A stretch of DNA of 64,000 nt, from assembly GCA_964017065.1 (NCBI GenBank), contig OZ024787.1, positions 7,392,996 to 7,456,995 on the forward strand, written 5' to 3'. This stretch comes from Haliclona indistincta (taxonomy: Eukaryota > Porifera > Demospongiae > Haplosclerida > Chalinidae). Shown piece after piece: positions 1-9,995 of the stretch. Position numbers and translations under genes: made by a program. The notes under the pieces are model-generated. The model was not told the DNA's origin. It saw only the letters and a list, made by a program, of their open reading frames with translations, and ran no database searches. Every line of letters starts with the position of its first letter. The stretch's first letter is position 1.

Positions 1-104
1 ATTTTCCAGAAGTATACATAACTTAACAACGAGTACAATGAACTGTTTATACACAGGTTATATGAAACTACTATAGTATAGTGGTACATCTGCAGACATC
101 CTTT

Positions 105-1880
105 TCATTGAGTATCAGTGGACCCATAGTGTCTTGAAGTCATTCCCGAATCTGAGACTACGCTAACTGATTGCGTCTCCTTGCATTCTTTCTTGTACTC
201 TTCTGCCAGTCTCAACTCTCTATCATACACCTCCTCCACTAGATAGCGTTCATTGACTACCTCGTCTCGCAACCGATAGCGATAACGTTTAGCCACACAA
301 CAATAAAGCACTATTGACAGTAGAATAAGAGAGGCTTTCACTCCATAGAATATTAAGATAATGTTATCCATGTCAATAAAAAAGAGCAAGACAGCCTGTA
401 TTAAGTAGCGCAGAGAAGAGAGAGCATACCAGAAGGTGACAAGCACTCCTTTCATTTTGAGAGGAGCCTGAGCAGAGATGAACTCAAGAGCAGTCATGAA
501 CACTAGATTGTAAGCTATGGCATGGGTAGCAATTGGAACTAATGACCATAGAAACAACTCATCTCCGTGGCCACAATAATCATGCAAAGCTTCTTTTGTG
601 CAATTGTTTTCAACCACGAAATACATGTGAGAACCATAGCAGTCACCTATCGGAGCAAATAGGAATATTGAATGCCTGTTTGTGATTAGAGAAGGACATG
701 TGCCATAGTCCTCCCAGAAAGCCAACACAATCACCACTTTTGCTAACTCTTGAAAGAAGACCAGTACAACTCCTATCCCTAGTCTATGCAACATGTTTGG
801 AATGTACCGATGAAATCGTGGTAAGATGGCAAAGTGAAGAATTGGAACAGATACTAGTACTGTCACAGTTTGAAGAATATTAGGACTCACACTAACAACA
901 TCATGTACTATTACTGATGGACACAGCTTGAAGTTTACATGTAGGTGTTGAATAAGAGAATATCCATTGCCTGCTAGATGGAATCCAAAGAGAGAAAACA
1001 TTATTAGAAGTAAGAGAAGGAATGTCTTGACATCCTCTACTTCTTCAGTAGTGAATGGTCCTCCATACTTGCTCTTGCCCAGGTCAATACGAGGTGGAAT
1101 ATCCTCCTCCCAGTAGGTGAAGGCACTGCGTCTCTCAGGGCACTTGTGCTGCCAGGAATACTTGAGCACCTTGTAGACCATGGTAAAAGGATTGTTACCA
1201 GCTGGCTCAATAGTAAGATGTCTCTTGTATTTGTACAAAGAATACAATGCTGCTGATACAGTGACTACTTGAAATAGCATCATAGGTGACAAACTGTATA
1301 AAAAGGCATGAGCTTCCCATTCTCTTTTGTGAAAAATAGTTTTAACGTGAAATACGCACTGACTAAGTATTGGCAAAACACACAATAAAATTAGTGCTTG
1401 AACTCCAATGCCAATATTCATACTCCAGTAGTACCAGTGTGTGAATGCACTGATCTGGTCTGAGGAGGCCTCTATCATCTGGTCCATACCAAATTGGATA
1501 CCAACAGCATTAAACATACCCAGTGAGAGGATGAACAAACAAAACAATATTGCACTTATGGGCCAAGCATACGAAGGTATTGGATCAACCAACGATATAT
1601 TCACTTCAGATAGTATGAGAGCTGTAGCTATACCGAGGAGCATCAGCAAATTGAAGATAAACAAGAGAATAATCGACAGTTTTACAAAGTTGTATCTGTT
1701 GCATCGAAGATCAGCAACTCGTCCAAGTACTGGGTATAACAAGAGTGTTATACCTTGTACTATGTATACAAAAGCAGTCTGCAATGGAGTGCCTGCATGA
1801 GCAAGAGAAAAGTCAGCACTTAATGAAAAGTGGATGAAGAGGCAGCAAAGAATCACTACTCTAGCTCTGATATAGCCCAT
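105..1880 (-). CDS. POT/SLC15-like MFS transporter, array copy 1
   Basis: Intronless 591-aa reading frame. It has about twelve hydrophobic segments and a charged C-terminal tail from about residue 535, so it should be a multi-pass membrane protein. Family evidence is the FGMDQ motif at residues 130-134 followed by WYYWSMNIG at 149-157, which matches the POT (proton-coupled oligopeptide transporter) FGxDQ...F.WYYWS.N.G block. An MFS motif-A-like loop with VADLRCNR follows TM2. The POT proton-coupling ExxERFxYY motif expected in TM1 is not visible, so substrate and energy coupling are uncertain. The start MGYI is shared in position with copy 4. Relative to its sisters it has a two-residue insertion (HV) in the QHLHVNFKLC loop, and Arg replaces Leu in the GRVAD loop. 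It is the most 3' member of the array seen here. Confidence 0.8.
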   Translation of the reverse strand: MGYIRARVVILCCLFIHFSLSADFSLAHAGTPLQTAFVYIVQGITLLLYPVLGRVADLRCNRYNFVKLSIILLFIFNLLMLLGIATALILSEVNISLVDPIPSYAWPISAILFCLFILSLGMFNAVGIQFGMDQMIEASSDQISAFTHWYYWSMNIGIGVQALILLCVLPILSQCVFHVKTIFHKREWEAHAFLYSLSPMMLFQVVTVSAALYSLYKYKRHLTIEPAGNNPFTMVYKVLKYSWQHKCPERRSAFTYWEEDIPPRIDLGKSKYGGPFTTEEVEDVKTFLLLLLIMFSLFGFHLAGNGYSLIQHLHVNFKLCPSVIVHDVVSVSPNILQTVTVLVSVPILHFAILPRFHRYIPNMLHRLGIGVVLVFFQELAKVVIVLAFWEDYGTCPSLITNRHSIFLFAPIGDCYGSHMYFVVENNCTKEALHDYCGHGDELFLWSLVPIATHAIAYNLVFMTALEFISAQAPLKMKGVLVTFWYALSSLRYLIQAVLLFFIDMDNIILIFYGVKASLILLSIVLYCCVAKRYRYRLRDEVVNERYLVEEVYDRELRLAEEYKKECKETQSVSVVSDSGMTSRHYGSTDTQ

Positions 1881-2225
1881 TGCTAGTGAACAGTAAGCAT
1901 TGCCGATACGACTTGTTTCACTGACTATTAACTAGCAATTATAAGTTTTTAAAAGTGAGAATCTAATGTGTACATAACTTTACAATGTTGACCAATGCAC
2001 TCTATAGCAAACGGCAACCAGTATACACAGAACCATTTTTGCCAGCACAGTTGTAAATGACTTGGATCTTATTTTGACATGCTTGCATCTTTCAAAAATC
2101 CAAACCAAAATTTTGAAAAACTGGAACTATATTATGACAGCTGTTTTTAAAATAAAACAACAACTCCAAGTATTTAAAGTATAGTGATACAACTTGTTAT
2201 TATTTTTCTTTCTATGTACTAACAG
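1881..2225. other. 5' flank of transporter copy 1, shared with copy 4
   Basis: No gene seen. The stretch is nearly identical to 11766-12110 upstream of copy 4, differing by a handful of substitutions, so it belongs to the duplicated unit and probably carries the promoter. No core promoter element could be called with confidence. Confidence 0.6.
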
Positions 2226-2450
2226 TAGAGCCATAGTGACTACCTATCTCTACTGAGACTGATTGTGTTTCTTTATCTCTCTCATACTCTTGGTCTGCCA
2301 ACTGTTCGAGGATTTATTACAGACAGTACAAGAATGACAGTTACAAATATCACCATTAGTGAATTAGAGATAAAATTAATAAGAGAACCACTGACATTAC
2401 CATGAAATTGTATCGGTTGCACTTAAGGTCAGTCACTATAATACAACCAA
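2226..2450 (-). pseudogene. Broken transporter remnant (C-terminus fused to N-terminal region)
   Basis: Read on minus, this holds a piece of the transporter N-terminal region (around the CNRYNF loop and TM3, about 2330-2450). It runs directly into the extreme C-terminus (an LADQEYERDKETQSVSVE-like stretch followed by SHYGST, about 2226-2305). Everything between is missing, so it is an internally deleted pseudogene of the same family. A near-identical remnant lies at 12111-12337, so the deletion predates the copy 1/copy 4 duplication. Confidence 0.65.
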
Positions 2451-2534
2451 AGACTGAAGAGTGCAAGTGCTGTACAATAGTAATGGAAACTGGTAGTTGT
2501 CATCATAGTAAGGGACTCACTCTTAACAACTTAA

Positions 2535-3204
2535 GGTGGCGGGCACCCGTTCGCTATGAATATTAATGATATTTTTAGAGGGCTCAGAACGTCTGACTGA
2601 AAGATCCAAGCAGTGCAAAACTCGCTGCGAAGCATCATACTATGCGTCCTAGCATATAAAACAACTCTCGGCAAAATCTGTAGAGCGCGAAGTGCACGGC
2701 TTACACGAACGTTGTAGCAATTTTTCTCGCCAAATTTGTGAACGTGAGCGGCTAGCAGGACCACGATCAGCAGCCCAATAGTAAGCTATTACAATTTTCT
2801 AGGTCGTGTCGGATGCTTTTCGGAAAATTATTTCCTTCTTCTGATTTATGAGCTTTATATCGTCGAGAATACGCCAGTGGGCTACTCCCACAAAGCCAGA
2901 GCTACCTAAATTTTAAGAACGAATTTCCACAAAACCATCCGACATGACCTAGGAAATTGTAATAGCTTACTATTGGGCTGCTGATCATGGTCCTGCTAGC
3001 TGCTCACGTTCACAAATTTGGTGAGAAAAATTGCTACAACGTTCGTGTAAGCCGTGCACTTCGCGCTCTACAGATTTTGCCGAGAGTTGTTTTATATGCT
3101 AGGACGCATAGTATGATGCTTCGCAGCGAGTTTTGCACTGCTTGGATCTTTCAGAGCCCTCTAAAAATATCATTAATATTCATAGCGAACGGGTGCCTGC
3201 CACC
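2535..3204. repeat. 670-bp foldback (inverted-repeat) element
   Basis: Two arms of about 270 bp, 2535-2815 and about 2935-3204, are inverted copies of each other around a loop of about 120 bp. The ends read GGTGGCGGGCACC and GGTGCCTGCCACC. The arms translate to the same 60-plus-aa frame on opposite strands, which is a by-product of the palindrome. Compared with the paralogous spacers near 9690 and 12880, the element sits where those have about 33 bp of ordinary sequence, with no clear target-site duplication. It is probably a nonautonomous foldback or MITE. Confidence 0.75.
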
Positions 3205-3453
3205 TTTTTGTTATGTACTACATGTAGTCACATGTGAATAACATAGTCGCATAGTTGAAAACAAATAACTTTTCACTGACAGCTCTTTAAGGGGGCAACA
3301 AAATGAAACATAGTCTCATGAAAACTGACTGAGAACAACATTCAAAATTTGCAGAAGTATACACACTTAACGATGAGTACAATGAGCTGTTTATACACAG
3401 GTTATATGAAACTACTATAGTATACAGTAGTACATCTGCAGACATCCTTTTTA

Positions 3454-5214
3454 CTATGATGGAGTATCGGTGGACCCATAGTGTCTTGAAGTCATTCCCG
3501 AATCTGAGACTACGCTAACTGATTGCATCTCCTTGCATTCTTTCTCGTACTCTTCTGCCAGTCTCAACTCTCTATCATACACCTCCTCCACTAGATAGCG
3601 TTCATTGACTACCTCATCTCGCAACCGATAGCGATAACGCTTGGCCACACAACAATAAAGCACTATTGACAGTAGAATAAGAGAGGCTTTCACTCCATAG
3701 AATAGTAAGAGCACCTTATCTTTATCAATATAAAGCATAATCACAGCCTGAACTAGGTAGCGCTGAGAAGAGAGAGCATACCAGAAGGTGACAAGGAGTC
3801 CTTTCATTTCGAGAGGAGCCTGAGCAGAGATGAACTCAAGAGCAGTCATGAACACAAGATTGTAAGCTATGGCATGGGTAGCAATTGGAACTAGTGACCA
3901 TAGAAACAGCTCATCTCCGTGGCCACAATAATCATGCAAAGCCTCATTTGTACAATTTTTTCCAACCACAAAATACATGTGAGAACCATAGCAGTCACCT
4001 ATCGGAGCAAATTTAAAAAGGGAATGTCTGCTAGTGATTTCAGGACATGTGCCATAGTCCTCCCAATAAGCCAACACAATCACTATTTCTGCTAACACTT
4101 GAAAGAAGACCAGTACAACTCCTATCCCTAGTCTATGCAACATATTTGGAATGTAACGATGGAATCGTGGTAAGATGGCAAAGTGAAGAATTGGAACAGA
4201 TACTAGTACTGTCACAGTTTGAAGAATATTAGGACTCACACTAACAACTATTACTGATGGACACAGCTTACAGTTTAGATGTTGAACAAGAGAATATCCA
4301 TTGCCAGCTAGATGGAATCCAAAGAGAGAAACTAGTATTAAAAGTAAGAGAAGAAATGTTTTGACATCTTCTACTTCTTCAGTAGTGAATGGTCCTCCAT
4401 ACTTGCTCTTGCCCAGGTCAATACGAGGTGGAATATCCTCCTCCCAGTAGGTGAAAGCACTGCGTCTCTCGGGGCATTTGTGCTGCCAGGCATACTTGAG
4501 CACCTTGTAGACTATAATATATGGATTGTTACCAGCTGGTGCAATAGTAAGATGTCTCCTGTATTTGAACAAAGTATACAATGCTGCTGATAAAGAAACT
4601 GTTTGCAACACTACAACTGGAAGCAAACTGCACATGAACACATTAGATTGCCAATCCTGTTTCTGAACTATGCTTTTAGTGTGAAATACGCACGAACTGA
4701 GTATAGGCAAAACACACATCACTAGCAGTGCTTGAACTCCAATGCCAATATTCATACTCCAGTAGTACCAGTGTGTGAATGCACTGATCTGGTCTGAGGA
4801 GGCCTCTATCATCTGGTCCATACCAAACTGGATACCAACAGCATCAAACATGCCAAGCGAGAGGATGATGAAGCCTATTATTATAGTCAACAATGGCCAA
4901 ACAGATGAAGGGATGGGATCAACTGTATGAGGATTTATTAAAGACAGTACAAGAATGACAGTTCCAAATATCACCATTAGTGAACTGGATATAAATAAGA
5001 GAACTATCGATACTTTTATGAAATTGAATCGATTGCACTTTAGGTCAGCCACTAGTCCGAGCACTGGATAGAACAGGAGAGTGATGCCTTGTGCCAAGTG
5101 CATTAAACCAGTTAACTGTGGAGTTGCTCCTTGAACAATAGCAGTGTCAGCATTAAAAGCAAAATGAACAAAGAAGCAGCAGAGAATCACAACTCTAGCT
5201 CCTGGGTACGCCAT
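3454..5214 (-). CDS. POT/SLC15-like MFS transporter, array copy 2
   Basis: Intronless 586-aa multi-pass protein of the same family, starting MAYPGARVV like copies 3 and 5. The FGMDQ and WYYWSMNIG motifs are intact. It lacks three residues (HDV) after LCPSVIV that the other four copies have, an in-frame 9-nt deletion. The region around TM11 (YLVQAVIMLYIDKDK) and the EITSRHS extracellular loop match copy 5 rather than copies 1, 3 or 4. The TM1 region lacks the ExxER motif of classical POTs. The frame is open and the tail ends in the shared SRHYGSTDT motif, so it appears functional. Confidence 0.8.
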   Translation of the reverse strand: MAYPGARVVILCCFFVHFAFNADTAIVQGATPQLTGLMHLAQGITLLFYPVLGLVADLKCNRFNFIKVSIVLLFISSSLMVIFGTVILVLSLINPHTVDPIPSSVWPLLTIIIGFIILSLGMFDAVGIQFGMDQMIEASSDQISAFTHWYYWSMNIGIGVQALLVMCVLPILSSCVFHTKSIVQKQDWQSNVFMCSLLPVVVLQTVSLSAALYTLFKYRRHLTIAPAGNNPYIIVYKVLKYAWQHKCPERRSAFTYWEEDIPPRIDLGKSKYGGPFTTEEVEDVKTFLLLLLILVSLFGFHLAGNGYSLVQHLNCKLCPSVIVVSVSPNILQTVTVLVSVPILHFAILPRFHRYIPNMLHRLGIGVVLVFFQVLAEIVIVLAYWEDYGTCPEITSRHSLFKFAPIGDCYGSHMYFVVGKNCTNEALHDYCGHGDELFLWSLVPIATHAIAYNLVFMTALEFISAQAPLEMKGLLVTFWYALSSQRYLVQAVIMLYIDKDKVLLLFYGVKASLILLSIVLYCCVAKRYRYRLRDEVVNERYLVEEVYDRELRLAEEYEKECKEMQSVSVVSDSGMTSRHYGSTDTPS

Positions 5215-6807
5215 AACTCAAGATGTTGATCATAATAATTTTGTACTTATTAACTTTCAGTTCTTAAAAACATAATCATAGTAACATCACAACAAACATT
5301 TATTTAGAAATTGAAAACTAGATATATTTAATGTGGACTTTGTTTCAGGACAAATACAGTTGGTTGAATGCGGCAATTCCAAATTTGGGCAAAACTCAAG
5401 GACCTAGCTGGTAAATCACTTAAATAATTCTATCTATAGTGCTATTCTATCTTAAATAACCGTTTTGGTGCTTGTATCACTGCGCAAATTTTAGTTATAC
5501 ACATGTATCATACCATGTGTATAAATTTTGGTACTTAATATACACATGGTGTACACATGTATTTTTTAATTCTTACTTAAATCTACTTGCACTACCGTAC
5601 TGACGTATTATTAGGTGTAGCTCATATTTTGCTGCAGCGCATAATATACTTGCATTGAAGCTGCATTGAAGACGCTTTTTAATAAGCGCATCTCGCATAG
5701 AAGCGCTGTGGAAAGCGCATACACCAAATAACGCGCTTGTACGGTATTACAACGGCTTAGAAAATGCATGCTCCATGAGGTGCTGAATTATTCCTTAAAC
5801 TATAATGTGCTTTAAAACAACACAAGCATCTTCATAGTATAAGGCCAGATAATTTTGCATCTAGATTTAAAGCTGTGTTTATATAGTAACCAAACCGGAT
5901 TGGTTGCACCAGTACTGTTAGTCACAATGGTAGCAAATTAGACTAAGGCGGCATTTGCACTAAAACAATCAGAAACAATGTATGCGGATTCAACAGCACT
6001 GTTTTTGGCTGTTTACACTACCGCTTTTTGTCAACGAAAGTCAATTAGGGGGGAATACAGGTGTACCGTTTTCAGGTTGTTTTCAAATTTTCCCGGCAAT
6101 AGTGTGCAGGTTTAAAGGTATGTGGTTTCACTAAATAATTTTATCATTTTGTGAGCGGATTTGAGAAAAAGGTTCACTTCGTTCCTGCAATTTTTGAACG
6201 CACGCCTGTTTTCAAATGCCTGCTACTTGGTCAAACATTAATGAAACTCAATGACTTTTTTGTAACATTTGATCATTCTGCTTGCTGTAAATGAAATTTT
6301 AGAGCCATGGTACCAAATTTGAATGAATGGTTGCAGGTTGAAAACATGTGTGCGTTCGAAAATTACAGGTGCGAAGTGACCCCTTTTCTCAAATTCGCTC
6401 ACATTTTAGAGGATACACCACCTAACAATAAACTGCATGGTCACAAAAGCGAGAAGAAATTGCTGGAAGAGATTGATAGCCATCGCTCTTTTCTAGATAT
6501 ACACAACTTGTTGTAATAAATACAACCAAAGACAGAAGAGTGCAAGTGCTGTACAATGGTAATAGTGGAAACCTGGTAGTAGTCATTATTATTAAGGGAC
6601 ACACATAACATAGTCGCATAGTTACCGAACTTTTACTAATCTTCATGGGGCCAAAAAAATGAAACAAAGTCTACAAGTTATCATGAAAACAGACTGAGAA
6701 CAGATGCATTTAAAAATTCAAGATAAATGTTTGTATAATTATTAATACAATGAACTGTTTATACACAGGTTATCTATAGTATAGTGGTACATCTGTAGAC
6801 ATCCTTT
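5215..6807. other. Intergenic spacer of transporter array
   Basis: No gene supported. The block at about 5940-6170, and the pieces near 6410-6440 and 6500-6600, recur in the other spacers (about 9110-9370 and 12450-12840), so they are part of the tandem unit. 5340-5940 is AT-rich and unique within the window. Short frames at 6307-6516 and 6422-6667 sit in this repeated non-coding block and show no recognisable domain. Confidence 0.5.
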
Positions 6808-8574
6808 TTAAGTATCAGTGGACCCATAGTGTCTTGAAGTCTTTCTCGAAACTGAGAATATGCTAACTGATTGTGTCTCCTTACATTCTTTCTCGTACTC
6901 TTCTGCCAGTCTCAACTCTCTATCATACACCTCCTCCACTAGATAGCGCTCGTTGACTACCTCATCTCGCAACCGATAACGATAACGCTTGGCCACACAG
7001 CAATAAAGCACTATTGACAGTAGAATAAGAGAGGCTTTCACTCCATAGAATATTAAGATAAATTTATCTATGTCAATGAAATATATTATTACAGCGTGTA
7101 TTAAGTAGCGCAGAGAGGAGAGAGCATACCAGAAGGTGACAAGGAGTCCTTTCATTTTGAGAGGAGCCTGAGCAGAGATAAACTCAAGAGCAGTCATGAA
7201 CACCAGATTGTAAGCTATGGCATGGGTAGCAATTGGAACTAACGACCATAGAAACAACTCATCTCCTTGGCCACAATAATCATGCAAAGCTTCTTTTGTG
7301 CAATTGTTTCCAACCACAAAATACATGTGAGAACCATAGCAGTCACCTATCGGAGCGAAACTAAAAAGTGAATGTCTGCTAGTAATTTTAGAAGGACATG
7401 TGCCATAGCCTTCCCAATAAGCCAATGCAATTACTATTTCTGCTAACACTTGAAAGAAGACCAGTACAACTCCTATCCCTAGTCTATGCAACATGTTTGG
7501 AATGTAACGATGGAATCGTGGTAAGATGGCAAAGTGAAGAATTGGAACAGATACTAGTACTGTCACAGTTTGAAGAATATTAGGACTCACACTAACAACA
7601 TCATGTACTATTACTGATGGACACAGCTTACAGTTTAGATGTTGAATAAGAGAATATCCATTGCCAGCTAGATGGAATCCAAAGAGAGAAACTAGTATTA
7701 GAAGTAAGAGAAGAAATGTTTTGACATCCTCTACTTCTTCAGTAGTGAATGGTCCTCCATACTTGCTCTTGCCCAGGTCAATACGAGGTGGAATATCCTC
7801 CTCCCAGTAGGTTAAGGCACTGCGTCGCTCAGGGCACTTGTGCTGCCAGGAATACTTGAACACCTTGTAGACCATGGTAAAAGGATTGTTACCAGCTGGC
7901 TCAATAGTAAGATGTCTCTTGAATTTGTACAGACAACAGCAAGCAGCTAATACAGCTACTGCATGTAACAACATGACAGGAGACAAACCATACAAGAAGG
8001 CATGAGCTTGCCACTGCTCTTTAGGAAGAATGCTGTTAACGTGAAGCACACACGAACCAACTATTTGAGCAATGCATACCACTACTAATGCTTGAACTCC
8101 GTTGCCAATATTCATACTCCAGTAGTACCAGTGTGTGAATGCACTGATCTGGTCTGAGGAGGCCTCTATCATCTGGTCCATACCAAACTGGATACCAACA
8201 GCATCAAACATGCCAAGTGAGAGGATGATAGAGCTTATCAGTACAGCCGTCATTGGCCAAATATATGAAGGAATAGGATCCAACAGTGAAATCTGAACTT
8301 CTGACAATACAATAAGAGAAAAAATATATAGTACAGCTAACAGGCTTGAGGCAAACAAGAGAATTATTGATACTTTGATAAAATTGTATCGGTTGCACTT
8401 AAGGTCAGCCATTAGTCCAAGCACTGGATAGAACAGGAGAGTGATGCCTTGTACCAAGTGCATCAAACTAATCAACAGTGGAGTTGCTTCTTGAGCAATA
8501 ACAAGATCAGCATTGAATGCAAAGTGGACAAAGAAGCAGCATAGAATCACTACTCTAGCTCCTGGGTACGCCAT
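6808..8574 (-). CDS. POT/SLC15-like MFS transporter, array copy 3
   Basis: Intronless 588-aa multi-pass protein starting MAYPGARVV. FGMDQ and WYYWSMNIG are present. NIGNGVQAL replaces the NIGIGVQAL of its sisters, putting Asn in a membrane segment. The TM3-TM4 region (LLAVLYIFSLIVLSEVQISLLDP) closely resembles that of copy 5. The C-terminal tail diverges slightly (SIFSVSRKTSRHYGSTDT). It has the same lack of the ExxER motif and the same conserved central block (SVSPNILQTVTVLVSV to VLVFFQ) as the other copies. Confidence 0.8.
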   Translation of the reverse strand: MAYPGARVVILCCFFVHFAFNADLVIAQEATPLLISLMHLVQGITLLFYPVLGLMADLKCNRYNFIKVSIILLFASSLLAVLYIFSLIVLSEVQISLLDPIPSYIWPMTAVLISSIILSLGMFDAVGIQFGMDQMIEASSDQISAFTHWYYWSMNIGNGVQALVVVCIAQIVGSCVLHVNSILPKEQWQAHAFLYGLSPVMLLHAVAVLAACCCLYKFKRHLTIEPAGNNPFTMVYKVFKYSWQHKCPERRSALTYWEEDIPPRIDLGKSKYGGPFTTEEVEDVKTFLLLLLILVSLFGFHLAGNGYSLIQHLNCKLCPSVIVHDVVSVSPNILQTVTVLVSVPILHFAILPRFHRYIPNMLHRLGIGVVLVFFQVLAEIVIALAYWEGYGTCPSKITSRHSLFSFAPIGDCYGSHMYFVVGNNCTKEALHDYCGQGDELFLWSLVPIATHAIAYNLVFMTALEFISAQAPLKMKGLLVTFWYALSSLRYLIHAVIIYFIDIDKFILIFYGVKASLILLSIVLYCCVAKRYRYRLRDEVVNERYLVEEVYDRELRLAEEYEKECKETQSVSIFSVSRKTSRHYGSTDT

Positions 8575-9995
8575 AACTGATGCTTTTGTGGCTGGCGCAT
8601 TTGCTAGCGATTTGCTTGAAACAGTTCTTATAATTTAATCAACAAATGTGTACTTTCATTATTCATTTGCTGTAAATCAAGTTATACACCATGTGAAGGT
8701 GCATAGAGGTAAACATTATAGGAATTTGTGAACAAAACATAGTGTGCCCTTACACAGCTTTGATGGCAACTTGTAATACTTGTTTCTTTTCTATTGAGGA
8801 TAGTGAAAATATCACATCTTCATAAAAAATGTTTTCATGGTAAACAAATATCTGAATATGTCTCTTGTATTACCAAACTGGATACCAACAGCATCAAACA
8901 TGCTCAATGAGTGGATGATGAAGCTTATTATTATAGTCAACAATGGCAATACCGATGAAATGAGTGGATCAACTGTATGAGGATTTATTAAAGACAGTTA
9001 CAAATAATTAGTGAACTAGATAAAACTGACACTTTTATGTAATTGTATTGGTTGCACTCAAGGTCAGCCACTATAATTATTGCATCAATATTCAAAGCTG
9101 TGTTTATGAGAATGAGACAATGCATGTGGATTCAACAGCACTCAGTGTTGTTAGCTGTTTACACTACAGCTTTTTGACAAATGCAATATAGGTGTACAGT
9201 TTTTAGGTTTTAGGCAGATTCAAAATAATTATGTGCTTTCTCTTCCACTAGTACAAAAAGAGGGTCTAGAGCTCACCTGACATGTACATTCTACAGTAGT
9301 AGACTAGGCCAGGTTTCTCATTTTGGTGGAAACACCACCTAACAATAAACAGCATGGTCACAAAAATGTTCATTTTGTGACCATGCAGAAAAAGTTCACC
9401 TAGGACAGACCTAGGAAGACCTTAACAATAGCACTTGTGCTAGTTGGTTATTGCCTTGTTACTCATGTTGTAACAAAGATTAAAAAAAAAATTTATGGAA
9501 GAAAATTGTTGGAGGAGATTGATAGTCGACAGCAGTTATCGTTCTTTTGTAGCTAATACACAACTTGTTGTAATAAATACAACCAAAGACTGAAGAGTGC
9601 AAGTGCTGCATAATGGTAATAGTGGAAGCCTGGTCGTTGCCATTTATAGCAAGGGACTCACTTTAACAACTTAACCGAGCAAGAAGTAGACCACCACCAG
9701 TGTGTGGCTTTTAGTTATGTACTACATGTAGTCACATGTGAATAACATAGTCGCATAGTTGTAAACAAATATAATTGAATTAACTTTTCACTAACAGCTC
9801 TGCATGGGGCCAACAAAATGAAACATAGTCTACAATTTATTTATCATGAAAACTGACTGAGAACAGATGCATTTAACATTCCAAAACATAAATTTTCCAG
9901 AAGTATACATAACTTAACAACGAGTACAATGAACTGTTTATACACAGGTTATATGAAACTACTATAGTATAGTGGTACATCTGCAGACATCCTTT
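8575..9995. other. Intergenic spacer with transporter remnant at 8872-9075
   Basis: On minus, 8872-9075 is recognisably the transporter N-terminal third (TM2-TM4 region, resembling copy 2), broken by small deletions, so it is a pseudogene fragment. 9110-9370 and 9530-9990 are array-unit spacer shared with the other copies; 9890-9995 is nearly identical to 1-104. The rest shows nothing recognisable. Confidence 0.55.

Noticed and set aside
2531..3241. Two similar small proteins on opposite strands
   Set aside because: They are the two arms of one foldback element, not genes.
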